From Candidatus Cloacimonadota bacterium (lineage in GTDB: Bacteria > Cloacimonadota > Cloacimonadia > Cloacimonadales > Cloacimonadaceae), in the NCBI GenBank assembly GCA_012516855.1, contig JAAYWB010000018.1, positions 1 to 36,020 on the forward strand: a stretch of DNA of 36,020 nt. Direction: 5' to 3'. How positions within the stretch are numbered: the stretch's first letter is position 1; each line of letters opens with the position of its first letter. A model generated the notes under the pieces. That model searched no databases. It saw only the letters and a list, made by a program, of their open reading frames with translations, and was not told where the DNA came from. A program made the position numbers and the translations under genes. Positions 23,701 to 31,413 of the stretch are shown piece by piece.

Positions 23701-23953
23701 GCTTTCCCAAGACATCCTGAACCGTCAGGAAAACATTATTTCGCGGCTGCTGGACGCCCAGCGCAGCATCAACAAACGCGACCAGAGCGAACGCCGCCAG
23801 GCCCAGAGCGCCGATCCCACCATCCGGGGTGCGGACGTGAACACGGATTATGACACCCTGCGCCGCAAAGCCATGCTGGAGGATTCATACCGCCTCTTCC
23901 CGGCTTCCTACCAGCAGGTGATCATCAAATACCTCAAGCTGCTCAACGAATGA
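20735..23953 (+). CDS. DUF4175-family large membrane/coiled-coil protein
   Basis: The 1072-residue protein has three N-terminal TM helices (about 21-45, 58-76, 145-165), beta-rich extracytoplasmic domains (about 175-480) and a very long helical, Q/E/K/M-rich coiled coil (about 480-800). A second helical part has a poly-glycine run near 889-895 and M/Q-rich helices, and the C-terminus is charged. The arrangement matches DUF4175 proteins of the FCB group, whose function is unknown; they are often near MoxR/DUF58/VWA genes. AAGG precedes the ATG by 5 nt. It overlaps the following TPR gene by 4 bp, so the two products probably act together in the envelope. Confidence 0.75.
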   Translation: MNEFLSKLHNFKRGLNLRILARALVISLLCLVVGLHAYFLVWLNTPAQSPTLVYLNYALRALMVGLVLFLIYKGIRGFYDNRSAARWLDRQTEHEDDLYQNLWELKQQKESEPVLDALARQAQSRLKASSYRLPRLFQPSQWWLILFVLAGIGSVWALGWNEFRYALNQFRAVKADAIEYKKTVELSPGNVTIGKGQQLVIRVLEPDTRLKHRLFYRWDKQWRELGMTDNSYSFPALEYSIEYYVKNEVASSPVYNVVCLDEPFARSWSLYYKYPAYTGLGSRSDSLSYGNIEAYKHSEIIISLGTNIPVETAVMRFSDGTSQALQRVEETSFSGRITVTAPKTWYLELTDALGRKSRPEEKTISVIPDNAPEIRIIYPGEDVLLDQSLLLPLIITASDDFGLRELSLHYQINDRPAQQTTLRSLIGSKLFTLDHTLDLKGFGLLPGDTVTYWAQVWDNSPDRQSAQSVKFKARFPSIEEIYREIERQAQSSTQDLQSTLKEAKDLQKDFEQKRRELMKNDKLDWEDKKQLEHMLDTQQQLTEQVENVVQDFQRLIDQMQRNDAVSSETLQKMQKIQELMEEISTDELREAMSKFEQALMNVKPEDLRKAMENMKFSMEDFSKKIDQTLALLESIKKEQALDKALQISKEMEQMQSALKDKTGDPKQNTDRLAQEQENISDKLDNLQKALDEADKLLDPAKDKQLKQEMKDLKQDMKSGQLQKNMRQSQQQLQQNQRSQSGQSQSQALEKMRQYTRRLSEMKESMGGGSMQEVTSAMQKAIRELLIFSKQHEELRGRYANDPYPIVNDLIAQYEGVQVSLNRLFSVPQVTMFLPPKFYIDLTDTNRGYRDVFINVNEMQYAQIPAQMEIIQKGLNLMIYDLMQTLNNPSGGGGGGGMQSLMQMLGQMGEEQMALNMLSEQLMMQLQQQGGRMDAGMQQQIQKLASDQERLAENLKRALQNNPEAQKQGNAIKKIIEEAEAVSRQLRNNQLSQDILNRQENIISRLLDAQRSINKRDQSERRQAQSADPTIRGADVNTDYDTLRRKAMLEDSYRLFPASYQQVIIKYLKLLNE

Positions 23954-25674
23954 AGCGTTTTCTGCTACCGCTTGCCTTCCTGCTGGTGCTGATACCGCTT
24001 TGGGGACAGTACAACGAGCGTGACATCCTCAACCAGCAGGCCTACCAGATGTTGGGACAGCGCCAGTTCGCGGAAGCGGAAAAGATCTTCCTGCAAGTGC
24101 TGGAAAAATACCCCGACGACGCCAACAGCGTGCTGCAACTGCTGAACATCTATTTCCAAACCTCGCAACTGGACAAGGCGGAAAACCTGCTCCGCCAATA
24201 CCGACGCATTTTACCGGCCAATCAGGCCACGGAACAGGAAGTCCTGCTGCTGGTGATGCAGGGCAGGCCAGACGATGCCTGGAACCTTGGTCAGACGCAG
24301 CTTTCCCGCATGAACCATTCGGAAAGCACCTATCGGCTGCTGGCATCCTATTTCGAGCGCCGGGGTTTTTATGACCATGTTTTGCGGCTTTACGAAGAGG
24401 CCAGGGCCCGCCGCGGCAATCCTGACCTTTTCCGGCTGGAAATCGCCAACGCCGCGCTCAACTATCGCCGGTTCGAGCAGGCGCTGAGAGAATATCTCAC
24501 TTTTCTGGAGAAAAACCCCTCCAACATCTATTTCGTGAACAACCAGTGCAAAACCATCCTTAGAGAGGACCCCGAACTCATCGCCACCATCGGGGAATTC
24601 GCCGAAACCAGCGCCAATCACATCATCAAAGAGCTTTACGCCAATGCCCTGCTTTCGCAAAACCGCGCTCCGGAGGCTTTGGAGGTGTATAAAAACCTGC
24701 CCCCAGAACGCCTGTTGAGTTTTGCCGAACAGCAATACGCCACCTTGAACGACGAGGTGGCGCTGCCCGCTTTTGAGCATCTGGCCGGAATCAGCACAGA
24801 AACCCTGGAAAGGAACGACTACCGCCTGCGTCAGGCTTTCATCCACTTCCGTTCCGGGCGCCACGTGGAAACGGACAGCCTGCTGCGGGCCGTGATCGCC
24901 GATTCGCTGATGCTGGAGCGGAAAAACTACCAGCGCAGGGGCGTGAACCTGAACGCCCGCAAGCTGATGGCGGAAAACAGCCTCGCCCTGACCAAAAGCA
25001 CCGCCACCGCCAAAACCTGGTATGAAGAGGCGCGCAGATTCTGCGGCAGCGCCTATGACCGCCAAAATATCGACCTGGCCCTAGTGCGCCTGCTGGCGAT
25101 TGATCAGGATTTCGAAACCGCCCTGACCATCCTGAACGGCGTGAACGAGCCCAAACACCTGGAAACCCGCGACTACCTGCGCTTCAGCGTGGAACTGCTG
25201 CGGGGCAATACAGACGTCGCGGACAGCCTGATGAACGAATACGTTATCCGCTGGCCCGGCGGGGTTTACGTGAACGACGCCATCTACCAAATGATGTTCG
25301 TGCTGGAACTAAGCGGAAAAGACCTGGACAGCTTCCATCTCGCTAACCGGATGATGCTGCTGGGCGATCCCGCCGCCGTGGATACCCTGGCCGCGGTTTT
25401 TGCCTCCACGGACGATGAGGAACTGCTCATCCTGGCTGTGGAATGGGCCATTCTGCTGGCCGAGCCGGACAAGGCCCTGAACCTGCTGGAACATGACTGG
25501 CAGGACCCCGTAAGCGCCGAATACGCGGCCCTACTGCGCCTGAAGCTCAGCACGGAGGAAGATGAAGCGCAGCGATTTGCCAGAGACTTCCTCACCGCCA
25601 ATCCCGGCAGCATCTTCGCCCCAAAATTCCGCATGAGCCTTGCCCGCACCGGCTACAGCCGTCCAGATTTCTGA
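23950..25674 (+). CDS. Exported TPR-repeat protein
   Basis: The 574-residue protein has a signal peptide (MKRFLLPLAFLLVLIPLWGQ, cleavage probably near residue 20) and then tetratricopeptide-like helical pairs through most of its length; the clearest is residues 28-95 (YQMLGQRQFAEAEKIFLQVL, then QLLNIYFQTSQLDKAENLL). It is likely a periplasmic or outer-membrane-associated scaffold. The 4-bp overlap with the DUF4175 gene suggests translational coupling and a shared complex. No enzymatic motif is visible. Confidence 0.75.
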   Translation: MKRFLLPLAFLLVLIPLWGQYNERDILNQQAYQMLGQRQFAEAEKIFLQVLEKYPDDANSVLQLLNIYFQTSQLDKAENLLRQYRRILPANQATEQEVLLLVMQGRPDDAWNLGQTQLSRMNHSESTYRLLASYFERRGFYDHVLRLYEEARARRGNPDLFRLEIANAALNYRRFEQALREYLTFLEKNPSNIYFVNNQCKTILREDPELIATIGEFAETSANHIIKELYANALLSQNRAPEALEVYKNLPPERLLSFAEQQYATLNDEVALPAFEHLAGISTETLERNDYRLRQAFIHFRSGRHVETDSLLRAVIADSLMLERKNYQRRGVNLNARKLMAENSLALTKSTATAKTWYEEARRFCGSAYDRQNIDLALVRLLAIDQDFETALTILNGVNEPKHLETRDYLRFSVELLRGNTDVADSLMNEYVIRWPGGVYVNDAIYQMMFVLELSGKDLDSFHLANRMMLLGDPAAVDTLAAVFASTDDEELLILAVEWAILLAEPDKALNLLEHDWQDPVSAEYAALLRLKLSTEEDEAQRFARDFLTANPGSIFAPKFRMSLARTGYSRPDF

Positions 25675-25715
25675 CAACCGCGAGAGCCGGGTCCATCTGT
25701 GCCGGGCAAGAAAGG

Positions 25716-25744
25716 TTGACACATTTTAAGCCACTGGATTTTTG
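25716..25744 (+). promoter_or_regulatory. Promoter before decarboxylase gene
   Basis: TTGACA (25716-25721) and GATTTTTG (25737-25744) are separated by 18 nt counting from the TTG, matching the Bacteroidota -33/-7 arrangement (7 of 8 in the TAnnTTTG box). It lies 30 nt before the ATG. Confidence 0.5.
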
Positions 25745-25774
25745 AGCACCATCAACTGAACAGAGGACTTCCCA

Positions 25775-26959
25775 ATGTACAAAGAGCCGTATAGCTTCAA
25801 TATTGCCCGCTACATGGAGCCGGAACGCTTTGCCCGTTTCCGCGAATTTGCCGGCACCCAGGAGACACCTGTGCTGATCGTGGACCTGGACATCATCAAA
25901 GCCAAATATCTGGAGCTTCAGCAAAGCATTCCCAACCTGCAAATCTACTACGCCGTGAAAGCCAATCCGATGAACGAAGTGATCCGCCAGCTGGATGGCC
26001 TGGGCTCAAACTTCGACGTCGCCTCCGTGAATGAGCTGGAACAACTGCTCCAGTTGGGCATCGACCCCAAAAAAATGAGCTATGGCAACACCATAAAAAA
26101 GGCCAGGGACATCCGCTATTTCCACGAGCATGGCGTCCCCATGTTCGTAACTGACAGCGAACTGGACCTGCAGCGCATAGCGGAAAACGCGCCCGGCGCC
26201 AAGGTCTATTTCCGCCTGCTGACTGAAGGCACGGGGGCCGACTGGCCGCTTTCCAGGAAGTTTGGCGCCCATCCGGACGTTATCTACAACCTCATCCTCA
26301 AAGCCCCGGAACTGGGCCTCGTCCCCTGGGGAGTATCTTTCCACGTGGGTTCGCAGCAGCGTGACATCGGGCAGTGGGATGACGCCATCGCGCGGGCCAA
26401 ATACATCTTTGACGCCGTGCTGGAAGAGGGCATCGAGCTCCAGATGATAAACCTTGGCGGCGGCTATCCGGCCAGCTATGTTGACCCAACCTACTCCATA
26501 GAAGAATACAGCTCCGAGATCAAGCGCTTCATCGAAGAGGACTTTGGCGAACACATCCCGCAACTGGTGATGGAACCGGGGCGTTCGCTGGTTGCCGACT
26601 CCGGAGTGATTGTCGCCGAAGTGGTGAATATAGCCACCAAAGCGAAAAACAACCTTTACAAATGGGTATTTCTGGATGTGGGCAAATTCGGCGGCCTGAT
26701 CGAGACCATCGACGAATCGATCAGGTTCCCCATCTTCTTCGAACGCGAAGGCCTGGCCAACGAAATCATCATGGCCGGCCCCACTTGCGACAGCATGGAC
26801 ATCATGTATGAACATTACAAATACCATATGCCGGAAACCACTCAGCCCGGCGACCGCGTCTATATCTTCACCACCGGCGCCTACACCCAGAGCTATTCCT
26901 CTGTGAATTTCAACGGCTTTCCGCCCCTTAAAGCGGTGACGCTGCCGCCAGTCAAATAG
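25775..26959 (+). CDS. Ornithine/lysine-type decarboxylase (fold III PLP)
   Basis: The 394-residue protein is an alanine-racemase-fold PLP decarboxylase: PLP lysine in YYAVK62-ANP, FDVAS, HVGSQ, the GGG(Y/F) phosphate-binding loop in LGGGYPA, EPGRSLVA, and the C-terminal catalytic C338-D-S-M-D342. That set matches the eukaryotic-type ornithine decarboxylase group, which includes bacterial lysine/ornithine decarboxylases making putrescine or cadaverine. The substrate residue set is not resolvable here. The meso-DAP decarboxylase LysA is less likely because its C-terminal motif differs. GAGG precedes the ATG. Confidence 0.88.
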   Translation: MYKEPYSFNIARYMEPERFARFREFAGTQETPVLIVDLDIIKAKYLELQQSIPNLQIYYAVKANPMNEVIRQLDGLGSNFDVASVNELEQLLQLGIDPKKMSYGNTIKKARDIRYFHEHGVPMFVTDSELDLQRIAENAPGAKVYFRLLTEGTGADWPLSRKFGAHPDVIYNLILKAPELGLVPWGVSFHVGSQQRDIGQWDDAIARAKYIFDAVLEEGIELQMINLGGGYPASYVDPTYSIEEYSSEIKRFIEEDFGEHIPQLVMEPGRSLVADSGVIVAEVVNIATKAKNNLYKWVFLDVGKFGGLIETIDESIRFPIFFEREGLANEIIMAGPTCDSMDIMYEHYKYHMPETTQPGDRVYIFTTGAYTQSYSSVNFNGFPPLKAVTLPPVK

Positions 26960-26970
26960 GAGAAAACAAC

Positions 26971-28059
26971 ATGAAACGCCTGCCTGTTGAAACCCTGAAA
27001 GCCTTTATGGAAGAGGTTTTCATCCGCATCGGAGTTCCAGCCGAAGACGCCAGGATTTGCTCCGACATCCTCATCGCCAGCGACCTGCGCGGCATCGAAT
27101 CGCACGGGATCGGCCGGCTCAAAATGTATTATGACCGCATCCGCTCCGGGATTCAGAACCCCCTCACCAAAATCGAAGTTTTGCGCGACAAGGCCGCGAC
27201 CGCCGTCTGGGACGGCAATCACGGCATGGGCCACGTGATCGCTTTCCGCGCCATGGAAACCGCGATTTCCAAAGCCCGCCAGTTCGGTCTCGGGGCCGTC
27301 GCGGTGCGGAACAGCACCCACTTCGGTATTTGCGGATACTATGCCAAAATGGCTTGCGAAGCTGACATGATCGGCCTCAATTTCACCAACGCGCGTCCCT
27401 CCGTTTGCCCCACCCACGGCGTGCAGCCGCTGCTGGGCACGAACCCCATCTGCTTTGGAGCCCCCACCGACCTGGATTTCCCCTTCATCTATGACGCCGC
27501 CACCTCCATCAGCCAGCGCGGCAAAATTGAGCAGTTCGCCCGCGAAGAAAAACCCACTCCCTCAGGCTGGGCCATCGACTTGGAGGGAAATTCCCACACC
27601 GAGACCAACAAGCTGCTGGTGGACCTGGTGAAACAAACCGCCTCCCTGCTGCCCATTGGCGGAACTGAAGAACTGGCCGGCAGCCACAAAGGCTACGGGC
27701 TTTCCACCATGGTGGAGATACTGTGCGCCGCCCTGCAAAACGGCAGTTTCCTGAATCAACTGCTGGGGAAAACCGAAGACGGCAAACCAGCTCCATACAA
27801 GCTTGGACACTTCTTCCTGGCAATCAACATAGATTTCTTCACCGACCTGGACGAATTCAAAAAGACCAGCGGCGCCATCTGCCGCGAGCTGCAGAATTCC
27901 CTCCGCCGCCCAGGCCACGAACGCATCTGGGTGGCAGGAGAAAAGGAATATGAAAAGGAACTCGAGATCCGCCAGCTAGGCGTGCCCATAATCCCCAACC
28001 TGCAAAAGGCCATCGAGACCATGCAGCGCGAGCTGGGCCTCGCCCCATTGGACATCTAA
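26971..28059 (+). CDS. Ldh-family (malate/L-lactate) dehydrogenase
   Basis: The 362-residue protein fits the NAD(P)-dependent Ldh_2/MDH fold (YiaK/AllD/ComC relatives), not the classical Rossmann MDH. It has S-D-L-R-G-I-E-S-H45-G at the start (catalytic His), NSTHFGICGYYAKMA (about 111-125), a GTNPICFGAP loop and GSHKGYGLSTMVEIL near 234. Substrates in this family include malate, lactate, ureidoglycolate and diketogulonate, so the true 2-oxoacid is unknown. AGGAG precedes the ATG, 11 bp after the decarboxylase, so the two are probably cotranscribed. Confidence 0.88.
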   Translation: MKRLPVETLKAFMEEVFIRIGVPAEDARICSDILIASDLRGIESHGIGRLKMYYDRIRSGIQNPLTKIEVLRDKAATAVWDGNHGMGHVIAFRAMETAISKARQFGLGAVAVRNSTHFGICGYYAKMACEADMIGLNFTNARPSVCPTHGVQPLLGTNPICFGAPTDLDFPFIYDAATSISQRGKIEQFAREEKPTPSGWAIDLEGNSHTETNKLLVDLVKQTASLLPIGGTEELAGSHKGYGLSTMVEILCAALQNGSFLNQLLGKTEDGKPAPYKLGHFFLAINIDFFTDLDEFKKTSGAICRELQNSLRRPGHERIWVAGEKEYEKELEIRQLGVPIIPNLQKAIETMQRELGLAPLDI

Positions 28060-28185
28060 GCAAGATAACGGGCACCAAAGATAGGAAGTTTAGCCTGCGG
28101 ATATAAGGCTGCCCCGATCCCGGTTTGAAAGAGAGCTTTAAAATATAGCCGTAACTGCTTACCCTTCACGGAGTCCTGTCTGCTA

Positions 28186-28339
28186 CACCCTTAGCGGTCG
28201 AGTCCATCCCTCCCTTATGCCTCCCGCCCAATCCTCGCATCAAATGCGGGTATCATGCGGGAGGTGCAACAGGAATCCGGAAAAGGGCCTTAACGGCCAG
28301 AGGATACAGCTACTCCACTGCCACAGGCTGGCGTCGAGC
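28186..28339 (+). repeat. Dispersed structured repeat, diverged copy C
   Basis: It shares the order of landmarks with copies A and B: CACCCTTAGCG, a pyrimidine-rich stretch, nested hairpins ending ATCATGCGGGAGG, AAAGGGCCTTAACGGCC and CTGGCGTCGAGC. The outer stem here is perfect (CCTCCCGC with GCGGGAGG) and the inner stem is CTCGCAT/ATGCGGG in place of CCCGC/GCGGG, so pairing is kept while bases change. Confidence 0.7.
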
Positions 28340-28470
28340 AAGGATAAAGCGGTTTGGCGACCGCCTGAACAAGTTCCTACGCTCAGCTTGACCCGCCCGA
28401 TTCAAAAGAGGGATACAATCTATATCTTTATGCTTGGAAAGATGATACATCCCTGCAATGAATATTTGCC

Positions 28471-28519
28471 TTGACAAGAAATGACAGTGTCCGAACCTTG
28501 TTCATAGAAATTACTATGA
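28471..28519 (+). promoter_or_regulatory. tetR promoter and operator palindrome
   Basis: TTGACA (28471-28476) with GAACCTTG (28493-28500) 19 nt after the TTG gives a weak Bacteroidota-like promoter. TCATAG-AAATTA-CTATGA (28502-28519) is a perfect 6-bp-arm palindrome overlapping the start region and touching the GAGG ribosome-binding site of the TetR gene, the expected place for autoregulation. Confidence 0.5.
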
Positions 28520-28528
28520 GGTATAAAC

Positions 28529-29152
28529 ATGCTCCAACTTTATCCCAAAACCCGTAAAAAAACTGTATCTCCGGTGGATTACCGTCTCAAAATCCTGGTT
28601 TCCGCCATCAAGGTTTTTTCCCAGAAAGGCTTCGCCAAAACAACTATGTCCGATGTGGCCAACCGTGCCAAAGTCGGAGTGGGTACATTGTACAACTATT
28701 TTCAGAACAAGGATGACCTGCTGCTTCAGTGCATGAAGAAAACGATAAATGACGAAATCGAGCTGATCAGGATCGCCAGTGAAAAAATAACCGATCCATT
28801 TGAGAAACTGCGGTATTTTCTGCACGAACACAGGCTGCTTGTGGAAAACAAGCCCTACATCGCCCGTTTCCTGATCATTGAATTGCGCCAGAGCGAAGGC
28901 TTTTACAAACGCAATCCCTCCTACAATCCAATGCAGTATTATCTGAATTATATCAGCGGTATCTTTTCAGAGGGCGTGGCCCAAGGCAAGATTCGCGACG
29001 TGGATCCGGATATTGCCGCCCTGGGCATTTTAGGCACAGTCGATCTCCTTCTCACCCAATGGCTTATCAGCGGCCGGGAATTTGACTTGGAAGGGGCTTG
29101 GAACAAGTTCAGGGACATCATCGCCCACGGAATGAGCAAAAACAAAGCCTGA
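28529..29152 (+). CDS. TetR/AcrR-family regulator
   Basis: The 207-residue protein has a TetR N-terminal DNA-binding domain (about 18-65): KVFSQKGFAKTTMSDVANRA, then VGVGTLYNYFQNKDDLL, the family hallmark with T-L-Y-x-Y-F. The all-helical C-terminus is the ligand/dimer domain; the ligand is unknown. The palindrome just upstream is a likely autoregulatory site. The next gene, an aminotransferase on the same strand, begins 95 bp later with its own possible promoter, so the target set is not evident. Confidence 0.9.
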   Translation: MLQLYPKTRKKTVSPVDYRLKILVSAIKVFSQKGFAKTTMSDVANRAKVGVGTLYNYFQNKDDLLLQCMKKTINDEIELIRIASEKITDPFEKLRYFLHEHRLLVENKPYIARFLIIELRQSEGFYKRNPSYNPMQYYLNYISGIFSEGVAQGKIRDVDPDIAALGILGTVDLLLTQWLISGREFDLEGAWNKFRDIIAHGMSKNKA

Positions 29153-29247
29153 CCACCCGGCGGACCTCCAGACAGTGGGCACAAGATTTTCCTTGTCAAA
29201 TGACCTCGTGCCTAAATAATGGGAAAAAAGCCTAAAAGGAACTGATA

Positions 29248-30444
29248 ATGAAGCTATCGCAACGGGCGCTGGACATCCAGGCCTCACCCATTCGCAAACT
29301 GATGCCGCACGCTGTTGCCGCCAGACAGCGCGGCCTGAAGGTTTATCAACTCAATATCGGCCAGCCGGATATTCCCACCCCCCAGCCGATGCTGGACGCC
29401 TACCACTCATTCTCGGAAAAGGTGCTGGCCTATGGGCCTTCCCAAGGGCTGGATCCATATCGGAAGGGACTGGTGGACTACTATGCCAGACAGAACATTC
29501 CCCTCAAAGACAACCAGATCATCGTGACCACAGCCGGCTCGGAAGCCGTTACCTTTGCCATGATGGTGGTGGCTGAGGCTGGTGACGAGATAATCGTGCC
29601 AGAACCTTTTTACACGAATTACAACGGTTTCGCCACCATGGCGGGGATCACCATCCGCCCGCTGCTAACTTTGGCGGAGACCGGTTTCCAACTCCCCGGC
29701 GATGAAGCCATCGAAGCCCTTATCACTCCCAAAACCAAAGCGATCATGATCTGCAATCCCGGCAATCCCACCGGAACTGTCTATTCGCGCGAAGATATAT
29801 TCCGCCTGGGCGGGCTGGCCAAGAAGCACGGCCTTTTTGTGATCTCGGACGAGGTTTACCGCGAATTCATCTACGAAGGCCGCCAGCACACCAGCATCCT
29901 GCACGTTCCCGGCCTGGAAGAGCATGCTGTGATGGTGGACAGTGTTTCCAAACGCTACAGCGCTTGCGGAGCGCGCATCGGCTGTATCGTTTCACGCAAC
30001 CAGGCCCTGATGGACGCCACCCTCAAATTCGCCCAGGCCAGGCTCTGCCCTCCCACCGTGGACCAGTTGGCCGCTCTGGCCTGTGTGCCTCTGGGCGACG
30101 AATTTTTCCGCCCCCTCATCGCCGAATACCAGGCCCGGCGCGAAATCGTTTACAACGCGCTGATTGAAATTCCCGGCGTGGTCTGCGTCAAGCCCCAGGG
30201 CGCATTTTACATTCTGGTGAAGCTGCCCGTCGATGACTGTGAAAAGTTCATCGTCTGGATGCTGGATGAATTCCAGATCGACGGCGAAACCGTGATGGGT
30301 GCTCCCGGCGAAGGTTTTTATGCCACTCCGGGACTGGGACGCAACGAAATGCGCCTCGCCTACGTGCTCAACGAAGCCGAGCTGCGCAAAGCGATGCACA
30401 TCTTCTCCCGAGGCTTTGAGGAATACAAAAAACTGAAAGCCTGA
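29248..30444 (+). CDS. PLP-dependent aminotransferase (class I/II)
   Basis: The 398-residue fold-type I enzyme has the aspartate-aminotransferase pattern: LNIGQPDIPTP, the AGSEAV motif, NPGNPTG, SDEVYREF and the PLP lysine in SVSK235-RYSACGARIG, with a C-terminal arginine in GRNEMRLAYV. It belongs to the AspC/subgroup I-gamma type with broad amino-acid substrates. AAAGGA precedes the ATG. The MalF-like permease begins 26 bp after its stop, so cotranscription is possible although no functional link is evident. Confidence 0.9.
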   Translation: MKLSQRALDIQASPIRKLMPHAVAARQRGLKVYQLNIGQPDIPTPQPMLDAYHSFSEKVLAYGPSQGLDPYRKGLVDYYARQNIPLKDNQIIVTTAGSEAVTFAMMVVAEAGDEIIVPEPFYTNYNGFATMAGITIRPLLTLAETGFQLPGDEAIEALITPKTKAIMICNPGNPTGTVYSREDIFRLGGLAKKHGLFVISDEVYREFIYEGRQHTSILHVPGLEEHAVMVDSVSKRYSACGARIGCIVSRNQALMDATLKFAQARLCPPTVDQLAALACVPLGDEFFRPLIAEYQARREIVYNALIEIPGVVCVKPQGAFYILVKLPVDDCEKFIVWMLDEFQIDGETVMGAPGEGFYATPGLGRNEMRLAYVLNEAELRKAMHIFSRGFEEYKKLKA

Positions 30445-30470
30445 AACCACATTAACCACAAGGCGGTGAA

Positions 30471-31403
30471 ATGAAAACCAAGCGCAAGATCGAGCCTTAC
30501 CTCTATCTTCTGCCCGCGTTGCTGCTTTTGTTGCTGTTTCGCTTCATTCCCATCATCATGTCCTTTGTGATCAGCTTCTTCAAGTTCGGCGTCACGGATT
30601 TCGGCGAGTTCCAGGGTTTTGCCAACTACAGCCGTCTCTTTGCCGACAAGGAGTTCTGGCAATCGATGATGAACACCCTCTGGCTGGTGCTGATCGCGGT
30701 TCCTGCCAGCATTGTGCTGCCGCTGATCTTCGCCCAGCTTCTCAACCAAATCAAGTGGCTGAGCGGGTTTTTCCGCACGATCTATTTCATGCCTTTCGTC
30801 ACCTCCCTGGTGGCGGTTTCAATCGTTTGGAAAATCATCTTCTCGGAGCAGGCCGGACTGGCCAATACCATCCTGCAATGGCTGGGAATGAAGCCGCAGC
30901 TTTGGCTGGCGGAACCCAGGGGCATCTTCACCCTGCTCTTTGAAAGCATGGGGGTAACCATCCCTGCCTGGATGGGCGGGCCTTCGCTGGCGCTGTTTTC
31001 CATCATCATCATGACTGTGTGGAAAGGCCTTGGCTACAACACCATCATCTACCTTTCCGGCTTGCAAAATATCTCCAAAGCCTATTACGAAGCTGCCTCC
31101 ATCGACGGAGCCGGAAAGCTGCGCCAGTTCTTCAAAATCACCGTTCCCCTGATCTCGCCAACCACCTTCTACGTGCTGTTGATGACCACCATCGTAAGCT
31201 TCCAGACCTTCGCCCAGATCTACATGATGACGGATAAAGGCGGCCCTCTGGGCACCACCAAGCTCATCGTTTATTACATCTACGAAAAGGGCTTCGACAA
31301 GCTTGACATGGGCTATGCCAGCGCTGCCGCCATTATCCTTTTCATTGTGATCCTGGGCCTTACCCTATTGCAGCGCCGTCTGGAATCGAAGGTTAATTAC
31401 TGA
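30471..31403 (+). CDS. Sugar ABC transporter permease (MalF type)
   Basis: The 310-residue inner-membrane protein has about six TM helices, the first at about 11-31, and the EAA loop YYEAASIDGAGKLRQFFKITVP (about 203-224) that docks the ATPase. It lacks the big periplasmic P2 loop of E. coli MalF, as in most bacterial CUT1 permeases. With the adjacent MalG-type permease it should form the channel of an importer for an oligosaccharide or glycerol-phosphate-like substrate. No binding protein or ATPase is encoded near it. Confidence 0.9.
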   Translation: MKTKRKIEPYLYLLPALLLLLLFRFIPIIMSFVISFFKFGVTDFGEFQGFANYSRLFADKEFWQSMMNTLWLVLIAVPASIVLPLIFAQLLNQIKWLSGFFRTIYFMPFVTSLVAVSIVWKIIFSEQAGLANTILQWLGMKPQLWLAEPRGIFTLLFESMGVTIPAWMGGPSLALFSIIIMTVWKGLGYNTIIYLSGLQNISKAYYEAASIDGAGKLRQFFKITVPLISPTTFYVLLMTTIVSFQTFAQIYMMTDKGGPLGTTKLIVYYIYEKGFDKLDMGYASAAAIILFIVILGLTLLQRRLESKVNY

Positions 31404-31413
31404 GGAGACCAAG

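Larger units (their letters stand above)
28060..28528. other. Non-coding region with diverged repeat and hairpins
   Basis: This 469-bp gap holds the third repeat copy (about 28186-28339), a long imperfect hairpin (28409-28454: AGGGAT/ATCCCT outside, ATCTTT/AAAGAT inside) and the tetR promoter-operator region. No credible ORF was found; the one in-frame candidate (28217-28474) crosses the structured repeat. Confidence 0.6.

Noticed and set aside
28217-28474. 85-residue + strand ORF
   Set aside because: It crosses repeat copy C and the long hairpin and has no homologue-like features.
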